A DNA stretch of 13,305 bases. Source: Haplosporangium gracile (lineage: Eukaryota; Mortierellomycota; Mortierellomycetes; Mortierellales; Mortierellaceae). The translations under genes and the position numbers were made by a program. How positions within the stretch are numbered: position 1 is the stretch's first letter; each line of letters opens with the position of its first letter. A model generated the notes under the pieces. That model saw only the letters and a program-made list of their open reading frames with translations, did not search any database and was not told where the DNA came from. This document shows positions 1 through 8,216 of this stretch, piece after piece. The DNA is taken from assembly GCA_015499985.1 (NCBI GenBank), contig JAAAUF010000976.1, positions 1-13,305 on the forward strand, written 5' to 3'.

Positions 1-60
1 TTCATTTCTATTACTTTTCTGTCACCGAAACGCACACGCCAGTGTTTTCTCGATTATCAC

Positions 61-92
61 TCCTCTCTCTTTTTCTCTCTCTCTTTCTCTCC
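61..92. repeat. CT-rich simple sequence
   Basis: A run of CT dinucleotides broken by short T stretches. Bases 1-346 around it show no convincing coding frame, RNA gene or repeat, apart from this tract and short A/T runs near 294-302 and 331-341. Confidence 0.7.
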
Positions 93-346
93 CTATTCCT
101 GAGGAACTATGGCAGCTGATACCCATGCGACCACACCTTTTGTTCCTCGCCAAGGCGCTACCTGTTCACGTTTACAACACGCAAACACGGCCTCATCAGC
201 ACAGCCCACACTAACAATCATAAAGTTTACCTAGGACTAAGTCACGTCCAATGTGCCTGTAACGAATACTTTAAATATCTTCTACCAATAACAGTTTTTT
301 TTACAAATGTAAGACACGTTCAAGAACTACAAAAAAAAAAAGGTTC

Positions 347-723
347 TCCTAGTATCCTACGCGTTCCATATAGTATATTGCCCTCTTCGATTAGTATCTA
401 ACGCGTCTCAATTACGATCAGGCGTGTCGCGCTTAGTAGAAAACATAAATTACTTTGTAGAAATTTCTTTCTCACTTGGTAGTAATCGCGGATCACGCAA
501 TAAATAATATTTTTCAATAAGAAATCGCCTTTTATTTGGTAGAATTCGCCTATCACTTAGTAGAATACGCGAATCACTTAGTAGAAGATGCGAATTACTT
601 GGTAGAAAACTCGAATTACTTAGGAAAAATCGATTATCATTTAGTAACAAACGCGATTTACTTGGTAGATAGCAGGTTTCTCTTAGTAGAAAGCGTTTCT
701 GATTTATTGTAAAGCCATTTTAT
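347..723. repeat. Degenerate 21-bp tandem repeat array, about 17 units
   Basis: Units are anchored on a CTTAGTAGAA-like start followed by an ACGCGAATCA-like half. The clearest block runs 535-702, where eight successive units start at exactly 21-bp steps (535, 556, 577, 598, 619, 640, 661, 682). Units before 535 are more diverged, with one of 22 bp and one of 18 bp; recognisable copies reach back to about 347. Because 21 is a multiple of three, one minus-strand frame (650-450) stays open and reads as a Leu/Ser/Arg-rich heptad-length repeat, but it lacks an ATG start and any gene context. I treat it as a non-coding minisatellite. What it derives from is unknown. Confidence 0.85.
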
Positions 724-1140
724 TCTCGCCTATGGGTTGAATAAGCTACGTGATTCAAATATTTAACATGATAGATACTAAAGGGATTTGACCCCTGAGC
801 ACACTCAAAGATCTTATCAGCTATTTTGGCTCTCTAAAGGAGTATGGTGTGAGTTAGTCCTGCCAGAACCTGCTTCAACGATGAAGATCCTAGGGCATTT
901 GGCGTATGTAACCGCGTGGTCGTTGTTGGGGTTAAGATTGGGGTTAAGATTGGGGTTGATTCCCTTGTCTTGACGGGTTGAGAGATGCTGGATGGAGAGG
1001 GATGAATGTGGATACGGCATGAAGGTGGTGATGAGAGAAGAGAAATAGAAAGAGTAAGAGAAGGAGACGTCACGGGAGTACCTACGAACAGACTGGTTTC
1101 TTTTTTTTTTGTCTTTTGGAGTAATGTGGTACGAAGAAAG
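724..1140. other. Gene-free stretch with a short G-rich 12-bp repeat
   Basis: No frame here looks coding. Positions 926-961 carry three near-identical 12-bp units of the form TTGGGGTTAAGA, the third diverged at its end. The flanks (1020-1080) are purine-rich. The units resemble a telomere-like G-rich motif, but three copies are far too few to call a telomere relic. Confidence 0.5.
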
Positions 1141-1225
1141 GCGAATACGCGCAGTTCAAAAAATGAAGAGAAAGATCTTCAGTAAGCTCCAAAAATTCCG
1201 CTGGGAGATCGATAATGCTTGCCAT
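1141..1225 (-). pseudogene. Probable F-box N-terminal fragment
   Basis: Starting at the ATG at 1225-1223, the minus strand reads MASIIDLPAEFLELTEDLSL, followed by HFLNCAYS. This matches the usual start of an F-box: a hydrophobic residue, then LP-x-E, a Leu-rich helix, LS, and a Leu-Asn-Cys/Ala helix. F-box proteins bind Skp1 in SCF ubiquitin ligases, and F-box/LRR families are large in many early-diverging fungi. Similarity fades after about 28 residues into Phe/Lys-rich sequence ending in a poly-Lys run at an A/T tract, with no sign of the rest of the F-box or of leucine-rich repeats. It is probably a truncated gene scrap. The match is short and could be chance. Confidence 0.33.
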
Positions 1226-1865
1226 TGGAAAAGTCGAAAAGCAAGACCAAGGGGCAGGTTTTGATGACAGAGGGGTGAAGAGGAAAGAAAAGGTACAGCA
1301 GTGCAAAAGGAACATAAAGGACAAAAACAAGCGGTCACCCTTTTTCTCCTTTCTTGCTTACACGTGTGTGACACGGTCACGACATGATCAATATTACACC
1401 ACTACTTTGTACATCACATCCATCACAACTGGGGTTTGTCAGTGGTGATAAAATACCACCTGTTGTGGATATGGTCGAAAACGCCTTTTTCCACGGTATG
1501 CACTGTACATACACGAACTCTGCTGTTTTATTACTAACAGCTCTGTTCTTTTTGAGCCACCTTGGCAAAACGAAAAAGTACAGCAAGTACACACGCTGCT
1601 TGATCAATATACACAAGCTCGTTGGGGCGTTCGAATCCTTGATTTTAGAGACAAGGCAGGGGAAGGAGGCTACTCATTCTACAACACTTCCTCCTCAAGT
1701 CCAGTCGGCTCTCGCATGCCAATAAATGTCGCTTCCAAGATTACCGTCTGCGATGATTCGCAATTCGCGCGGAGCACAAAGTCTCTGACAACTACATACA
1801 CGAATTACAAATAGGAACATGTCGTAGTTAATATAACCCAGAATGTCATTGAAGTTCTGTAACGA
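1226..1865. other. Stretch with no supported gene
   Basis: A plus-strand frame of 113 codons with an ATG (1384-1725) is open here, but its codon use is patternless, no domain is recognisable and no splice context extends it. A tRNA B-box-like GTTCGAATCC at 1629-1638 has no matching stems. I see nothing else of note. Confidence 0.5.
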
Positions 1866-2320
1866 TCAACTGTCCCAAGGGGGAAAAAAACATGACCTAC
1901 AGTGAGTCGTCGTATTCTTGGTGAAGAGCACAGTTCTCTCATGGCTTTCAAAAGATGTGCTCCTCTGTGGCGACATGACTTTCAGCTCCATATCAAAGGT
2001 GAAGTTGCCATCGTATCGAAGCAAATGGAGTAGAAAGTCGATAGCCTCGCAGTCGACAAACACCTACGGCACCGAATGAAAAAACTCTGCTGTATGAGTT
2101 TCGGTTCATTCCATCGTTTTTTAAAGCTGTAGCAAATACAAAAAGGCTGCCACGATACTGTTGGTCGAATCTCCATTCTGACTAAATGGCGGCCAAGGTA
2201 GAACACTGGGCCGAGGTAGGGCTCGTCTTGCGGAATGGGGAGCGAAATCAGCCATCGATGTCTGATCCCATGCTGCATCTCGCCTGAGTAGCGGTATGCA
2301 AACAGGTAGTCGTCTTCCAT
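1866..2320 (-). pseudogene. MATH-like domain gene fragment, two exons, probably broken
   Basis: Exon 1 begins at the ATG at 2320 and reads about 54 residues, with W-L-I-S-L, then P-Y-L-G-P-V-F-Y-L-G, then R-M-E-I-R-P-T. It ends at a GTATCG donor near 2172. Exon 2 starts after a CCGTAG acceptor near 2064 (phase 0) and reads VFVDCEAIDFLLHLLRYDG, then FTFDMELKV. The order W-x-I, (S/P)-x-F-x-x-G, R-x-E-I-x-P and a later F-T-F-x-M-E-L strand fits a MATH/TRAF-like fold, which in fungi often precedes a BTB domain. No BTB domain follows: the frame runs to a stop at 1866 over poor-quality sequence. The region upstream of the ATG is a GT/CA microsatellite rather than a promoter or exon. Probably a truncated copy; the MATH assignment rests on pattern only. 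Confidence 0.4.
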
Positions 2321-2330
2321 GTTCCGTATG

Positions 2331-2331
2331 G

Positions 2332-2359
<28 letters not shown>
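2331..2359. repeat. (GT)n dinucleotide microsatellite
   Basis: About 14 GT units, read as CA on the minus strand, lying just upstream of the ATG of the minus-strand MATH-like fragment. Confidence 0.95.
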
Positions 2360-2363
<4 letters not shown>

Positions 2364-2995
2364 ATGGGTGGAGGTGGTGGTAGAAAAGAAAGGAAGAAAC
2401 GAAGCCATGTACCTTGACTCTGTCAACCTTTTTATCTGTCGTCGTCACGCGTCAAACATTTCCCCCTACAATCAATTTTTACATGTCGCGTTAAGAAAGG
2501 AACATCGATGCACACAACCACTACATAGGAGGAGTGTTTTCTGAATGAACAAGCGTTATCCCCTAGTCCGAGAGAGAGGAAGTGTATAAGCACCCCAAGG
2601 GAGTCAGAATAGTGACCTCTTCTCTCTCTCTCTTCTTGACCGTTGCGTTTACTTGCGGCTCAAAAAAGGTGATGTGGGTTGCACGAAACCCGCCTCCTGC
2701 ACTATGCAATTGCTGTTTGCTTGCATGTGCTATTCCTCTATTGTTATGACAGTTCGTACTTTGTTTACTCAATCCGTGAGAGAGAGAGAGAAAGTGACAC
2801 GGGCTTTCGTACTCACGGTTAAGGCGTATGGATAGGAGGCATGGGTGAGATATTTTGTATTACACCCATCTCTTGGTCATTCCAGGCTAGTAGTTGACAA
2901 GAGAGATGGAGGGTACATACACTGGAGCACAACAATTGATGTCCCTGTTCCGAGAGGAGGGAGTCGCTCGACAAACAATGAAAAACAATTTAGCC
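2360..2995. other. Intergenic stretch with GA/CT tracts
   Basis: No gene is supported. A GAGAGAGAGG tract (2570-2579), a complementary CT tract (2619-2635) and a second GA tract (2778-2791) could pair as weak inverted repeats. The remainder is ordinary intergenic sequence upstream of the Rieske oxygenase gene. Confidence 0.5.
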
Positions 2996-3060
2996 CCTCT
3001 CTTTTCTTTTTTTCTTTCTTTCTCTCTGTTCTTCATCCTCCTTTCTTTTACTTTTTTACA
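2996..3060 (+). promoter_or_regulatory. CT-rich core promoter / leader of the Rieske gene
   Basis: A nearly pure pyrimidine tract ending about 90 bp before the ATG at 3148. It is followed by an A/C-rich leader with no upstream ATG. Pyrimidine tracts of this kind commonly mark transcription start regions of filamentous fungal genes. No clear TATA box is seen. Confidence 0.45.
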
Positions 3061-3147
3061 CCTGTTCACAACATCCACCTCTAAAAACAACGCTCATAAC
3101 TTATTAACACAACCAAGTACCCTCTCAATCAATCTACCGAAAGCACG

Positions 3148-6100
3148 ATGCTGTTTGTCTGGCTGGCAATTGTCCTGCCGCCTACGCTGGTATTCGCATA
3201 TGTCGCGTTATCAGGTCTCTTCCTCCTCATCCGTTCTGGCCTCCAGAACCCTCAATCCCGTCGTCCGGCCCCACTCCTCGTCGTCTTGATCATCTCCTCT
3301 GGTTACCTCCTCTCCTTCCACGAAGCCTCTCGTCCTATCTGGAAGGGTATCGTCGGTCCGTTTGTCTCTCAGATCCTCCTCCAGTTGGGATCCATTATCC
3401 TTAGCGCTCCTACTTCTGCTTCTCCTTCTGCTCCTGCTTCTTCTTCCACTGGTACTTCGTTGTTGGAGAAGGGTGAGGGTGGGTGGGTTGCAGCGATGCA
3501 AGCAGTAGGTGTGGTTAAGAAGGACTGGTTGAGTTCAGAGGAGTTGTCGCCGATTATTCAGAGGGAAGCGCATATCTCGCACCTGGTGGCCCTGTTCTTG
3601 GGATTGTTCATGTCCTCCTATGTCACCGCCATGACCGACTCGCTCAAGAAGAGAAAGATTCCTGAGTACATGTAAGTTGAGTCCAGTTCATTCGGCAAGG
3701 GAGTGGAATGAGCGGGGATGTTGGGAGAGGGTATATTTGTTTGGTGTGTTGATGTGTTGTATGTTTTTCCACATTTGAAGAAGAGAGGCGCGAGGGCGTA
3801 AGGTGCATGTATGATCTTTTTTCTTTGGTTTTCAATTGCGCTAAACTGTAATGCACTTCTTACACACATCTCTCTCAAAGGTACTCGTTCGCAGACACAT
3901 CCTTCCGCATTGTGCTCAGTCTGGAGTTCTACCTCGGCACGACTCTCTGGTTCCGATTCTGCCTGGCCCCCGTCGCAGCCTACCTCGGCCTGACTAACAG
4001 CCCCATTGCCGAGAATGTCGATTGGATGGGATCGCTGGTCTTAGGGTTCTCCCACACGACCGCGTTTGCGTTTGGAAACTTTCTGTATCAGGATTACTAC
4101 CGCCGCGGGTTTGACAAGAAGCCCGAGTATGCGTTCATCAAGTACTATTCGATCTACGGGTCGATCTTTGTTATAGGGAGGGTGACCACCCAGGTTCTCT
4201 GTTCCATGAGGAGTAAGTTGCTGCTGTTGTTTTTGTATTTCTGTTTAGATGGAGTGAACAAGCAGAGGGACAGGTCATACTTTCTTTGTTGTTTGTTGTT
4301 TGTTTGTTTTTTGGCGTTCGTTGTCCATCATGTTGTGCACTGTTCTCGATTTCGATTCTTCTTCTACTTGCGGCTGTAATTATTACTTCTTGGTGTCTTT
4401 TTTTCGTTTTGGATAGTCCATCTGTCATATGCCCATATGCGAGTAAAAAGACCACACAAACAACAGAAAAAGAAGGGGTGGTTGGGGGTTTAAGGTGTTG
4501 GTTGGAGTGTTTGGAAAAAAATGAGGGGATGAACGAACGACCGACCGTTCTCCTTTTTCTCTCTTCTCTTCTCCACACGTACGACCCAATGGACCCTGTC
4601 TACGCTCTCTCCTTCTTTACCTCTTCCTCTCATTCACCCCTTCTTCCTTTCACGCAAAAATGAAAAAAAAATCTCCTCTTCAATCGACTAACACGCGCAC
4701 GCCATTTTTCGTTGGGAAATGAAAACTAACGTTTCTAGGCTGCACTCGTGAAGGAGAGGCACTTCTTATGCTTGCAATCTACTTTTTGGCCTTCCTTCAT
4801 GTCACCATCGAGAATGGAACCTTTCACGTAAGCTTCACTCTTCTACCCACAGAACTGTCACGCTCTCATATGTTGCTGTTGTCTTTTCTAATTTTTGTGG
4901 TCCATCGTCTCATTGGGTGCGAGTGCTTTCATTCAGCACGGACTACGATGCAACCGACTCTTCTCTTTCACCCTTTGTGTCATGAACCTCTTGTTTATGT
5001 TTGTAAAAGAAAGAACAAAAGAAAGATGCGACCTTTGACCCCCAATGTTGTTTTGTTGTTTGTTGTCCGTCCTCGCTTAAACCCAATAATCTTTTCCTTT
5101 CTGCTTCTAGAATGTCGTGTGGCCTTTGATGACCGTGGGTAGTTTCGCAGTCTTCTTCTTGGACGCCTACATCAAACCGCTGGTGACCCAGGCCTTCAAC
5201 GCCCTCATGACCCCTCTCACCACAGCCCCGCCACTCTTTGTCATCCTCCTGACCAGCTTCCTCTCCGTCAGCATCTTCCGCTACCTTCAAAGCGGACCAG
5301 CTATCCCTGAAAACGCTCCCATCAATGAACAGATCCATGACCAGAAGCGCCGTGCTTCGTACTTCCCTCCACCTTTCCCCAACGGATGGTACAAACTTGC
5401 TCGATCTGGGGACGTCAAACCGGGCCAGGTGATTAGTGTCAATGGATTGGGACGTTCGTTTGCGGTCTTTCGAGGTGAGATAGATGAGAAGGTTCACGTC
5501 CTGGACGCAATGTGTCCTCATCTTGGAGCCAATATGGCGATAGGAGGTGTGGTTGAAGGGGATGGGGTTCGATGTCCCTTCCATGGATGGAAATTTGATG
5601 GCAGTACTGGGCAGTGTATCGATATCCCTTATGCGAAGTCGATCCCGAACATGGCCAAGACAAAGCGTTGGACTCATCGAGAGTTTGCGGGCATGATTGT
5701 GGTCTGGTATGATGCTGAGGAGCGCGAGCCCATGTATGAGCCGGTGCCCTTCCCCTTGGCTGAGGGCACCTTCAGTCGAGTTGGATACCGTCGTGGAACC
5801 CTGCCCATGCACATTCAGGACTTTGCCGAGAATGCCTCCGATTGGTAGGCTTTATCTTTTTTTACTTCGTCTCTTTTGCTTGATCTTCATGAATGTCGTT
5901 CCTGGTTGCGCTAAATTATTTACCAAACATTATATTTGTTGACAATAACCCATATAGGATGCACTTTAGTTTGCTGCATGACAAGCTCTCGATCCCGATC
6001 CTGGATCGATTCTTCTACATCAAACACCGCACCGAATGCAACTACGATTCAGAAACAAACCCTTTCAACTTTGTCTTCAACGACTACCCGACCGTCCACT

Positions 6101-6495
6101 CCATCTTCTCCGACAAACCTATCCAAGCCGCCGAAGCCATGGCCCAAGTCGAATTTACTGGCCCCGGAGGACTGGTTTATTTCCGATTCTTCACTCCCAA
6201 GGGCCAAGTCGTCGTGGTCAAATCTTTCCTCCCCATTGGTGAGAAGGGTCTGCAGTTGACGATGGAGGATGAGGCGTATGCCGAAAAGTCGGTTCCGTTG
6301 TTTGCGGCGCGCCATATGATCCGAGAAGCCAACAAGGCGTTTGATGATGATATCTTTGTGTGGCGACACAAGACTTATAAGCACAACCCGCTGTTTGTCA
6401 AGGAGGATACGCCCGTCAAGCAGTTTCGCGATTATTATCGAAAGTTTTATTCGCCCAATAGTCGTACCTATGCCCACGATCGTCTCGACTGGTAG
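3148..6495 (+). CDS. Polytopic membrane protein fused to a Neverland/DAF-36-type Rieske oxygenase (cholesterol 7-desaturase family)
   Basis: Five exons (3148-3671, 3881-4212, 4739-4827, 5111-5844, 5958-6495) join in frame to 738 codons; all introns are GT...AG, with branch site CTAAC in intron 2. Residues 1-375 hold about eight hydrophobic segments (near 1-28, 41-57, 66-86, 143-162, 183-211, 225-243, 291-308, 317-374 in two), with a Ser/Ala/Pro linker at 87-104. The Rieske [2Fe-2S] site is C450-x-H452-x17-C470-x2-H473, within CPHLGAN and CPFHGW. The mononuclear iron site is D559-x2-H562-x4-H567; D691, in D-I-F-V-W, is the likely carboxylate ligand. Known family members convert cholesterol to 7-dehydrocholesterol in animals and ciliates, using an external reductase. 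The substrate here is inferred to be a sterol or related lipid at an internal membrane. Family enzymes are usually about 430 residues with one or two N-terminal membrane segments, so the extra N-terminal region is unusual. I do not recognise it. Confidence 0.9.
4213..4738 (+). other. Long intron 2 of the Rieske gene
   Basis: A 526-base intron from a GTAAGT donor to a TTTCTAG acceptor, with CTAAC about 10 bases before the acceptor. It is much longer than the other introns in the gene (209, 283 and 113 bases). A phase-1 junction restores Ser at residue 286. I see no nested gene or RNA inside it. Confidence 0.8.
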
Positions 6496-6960
6496 TGGCT
6501 TTTTCCTTCTTGTTGTTTATCATGGTCATCCCAAGGATCCTCTTTCGGTTGGATGGCGGTTTTTCCTTTTTGGTCTCTTGCTCTTGGGAGATTGAGAGGC
6601 TTGTTTTGAGCTGCACAGTCGATTGTTTGACGACTTGCTCGTGAAATCAAGCACTTTCTTAGGCAGTCCATTATCCTCTACTTTTTTTTTCATTGTGTGT
6701 GTGTCCTTAAGCATTAAAAAACGACAGCGTCAATGCTTCTACATCACAATAACTTATACTCAACCTCATACCCATGTTAAAAAAAAATAAGCGGTCAGCA
6801 TTTTGTTTGTTATTTGGCTAGTTTATGAAAGTGGAAGGTAAATATGCTGAAGAATGCTGAAGAATGCTAAAATGCTAAAATGCTAAAAAAAAAAAAAAAA
6901 AAAAAAGTGTTTGAGAGCTATGTACTAATTTCGTTGGCTTTGTTTCGTAGAGTGGCGTCC
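6496..6960. other. 3' flank of the Rieske gene with short repeats and poly(A)
   Basis: The stretch carries the probable 3' untranslated region of the Rieske gene, including an ATTAAA hexamer at 6713-6718 that could serve as a polyadenylation signal. No coding frame is supported. The repeat cluster at 6844-6906 is listed separately. Confidence 0.45.
6844..6906. repeat. Nested short tandem repeats ending in a 22-base A run
   Basis: Two to three copies of a 10-bp ATGCTGAAGA unit pass into three copies of an 8-bp ATGCTAAA unit, which end in an uninterrupted run of A from 6885 to 6906. It looks like replication slippage around a poly(A) tract, perhaps the tail of an old retroposed element. No body of such an element is recognised upstream. 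Confidence 0.8.
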
Positions 6961-7404
6961 TCAGTCAACCAAAAACTTTGTCCGATCTAAGACCTTCAAT
7001 CCACTTCCCATCCTCCCCCCATCGACCTCAACCTTGGCCCAAATATCCTCCTCCGACCAAATGTCTTCTCCGAAACTCGAAGCACTGTTCATCCTGGCAA
7101 CAACCGCAGTATCAGCCTGCATAGTCGCCTTGGAAATAATCGTGGGTGGTGCACCCTCCTTCTGGAAAAAGGAATGAGGTCCTCCGGCTATTCTGACGAG
7201 ATGTTGGTCCTGGTCCAGGTTGTGAAAGTAGTACCGTGTTGGTCTGTGGGCTTGAGAGGGAGTTGGGCGGGGTGGGTACTGAAAGCTGTATAACTCCATC
7301 CTGTTGCTTTTGTTTGTAGTGGTTGTGGTTAAGTGTTTCCTTGGGTTGGAGACTTTGGTGGGGTGTTGTCAATTGTTGAAGTTGTAGTTATTGCTTGCGG
7401 TACC
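6961..7404 (-). CDS. Conserved-looking hypothetical protein, 3' part, two exons visible
   Basis: The last exon (7300-6961) encodes about 113 residues ending in a TGA. It has strong C/G third-position codon use and a protein-like pattern: R-Y-Y-F-H-N-L, L-V-R-I-A-G-G-P, two I-W segments, and W-A-K-V-E-V-D-G-G. An acceptor AACAG just before the ATG at 7299, a CTTAAC branch site and a GTACCG donor (7403) define a 103-base intron. The upstream exon then reads in frame as F-N-P-D-A-T-K-D-P-S-R-P-C and the junction makes Trp. I found no in-frame ATG for this exon before the sequence turns T-rich, so the start is uncertain. Alternatively the ATG at 7299 is the start. The beta-rich look with paired Trp resembles small fungal tubby-like (DUF6593-type) proteins, but that is only a guess. 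A plus-strand frame over the same bases is also open. Confidence 0.45.
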
Positions 7405-8216
7405 AGCACGGACGAGAAGGATCCTTGGTAGCGTCTGGGTTGAAAAAAGTTTGTCGCTGCTTGCTTGTTTGTCGGCTGGTGGTTGAGAGAAAGAAGAAAA
7501 GTAGAGACGAGGGCTGATCGTAAAGAAAAAAAAAAGTGAAGGTACAAAACTGATCACTTCCCTTCTCGTCGTCATTCTCGCCTTTTCCTTCCCTCTACTG
7601 ATTACGCTGATGATGATTCGCAAACTTTTTTTCAGGTTGCTGCCCGTATACAAGGGTTACCGGACCGGAAGCATATTACCCACTTTACCCTCTTCCTCTT
7701 AACGATACCCGCTTCAGGACCCTTTGAATAATACATGGATGAAACGTGAGGTAGAAACAGAACCTCACCAATGATCGCACTTCCAGGAAAATATGACAAC
7801 TGCGCCCAACAGTCCAAAACAGCAAAAAAAAAAAAAAAAAAACGGATTCACCGATGCAGTCACATTCACGCCCCTCATGGACAGACTCCATGACCAACAT
7901 ATTTACCCAAGTGATACTCCTGTGCCCGTAGTAGTTTTAATTGTAGGTGTCGTTTTTCAGTCAAGAAAAGGTGTGCCAGGAGATTGCGTAAAGAGTAGAA
8001 CGAAGAGAGCGACGAAAGGACAATCCCTGAGTGAATAAATGAGCTATGCTATGCTAAGATAATACGTGAAGTGAAAAGAATTTGCTATACAACCTCACCT
8101 GGAGGTAAAAAAAAAGGGGGAAAAGATGATAAAGACGGCACAAAGGATGAAAAGAGGAGAAAAAAAAGAAAAACCCCCCAGAGCTCACCATTTGAAAAAG
8201 ACAGCTTGTCGCTCTC
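7405..8216. other. Intergenic stretch between two minus-strand genes
   Basis: It holds the possible leader of the upstream-facing hypothetical gene (7405-7660, pyrimidine-rich on the minus strand), a 19-base A run at 7824-7842, and the probable 3' flank of the poly(A) polymerase gene (below 8216). An AATAAA lies on the plus strand at 8034-8039, the wrong strand for either neighbour. No other gene is supported. Confidence 0.5.

Noticed and set aside
450..650. Minus-strand frame with seven-residue repeats
   Set aside because: It starts at TTG rather than ATG and exists because the DNA repeat period (21) is a multiple of three. No gene context supports it.
926..961. Interstitial telomere
   Set aside because: Only three 12-bp units, with no match to a known fungal telomere repeat such as TTAGGG.
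1570..1650. Possible tRNA suggested by GTTCGAATCC (1629-1638)
   Set aside because: The flanking bases do not pair as a T stem and no A box, anticodon arm or acceptor stem can be fitted.
1384..1725. Plus-strand ATG-started frame of 113 codons
   Set aside because: No domain, codon bias or splice context supports it; its hydrophobic middle part is explained by T-rich composition.
4943..5812. Minus-strand open frame of 289 codons
   Set aside because: It is antisense to exon 4 of the Rieske oxygenase gene, whose plus-strand frame has clear family motifs. The antisense frame has no recognisable domain.
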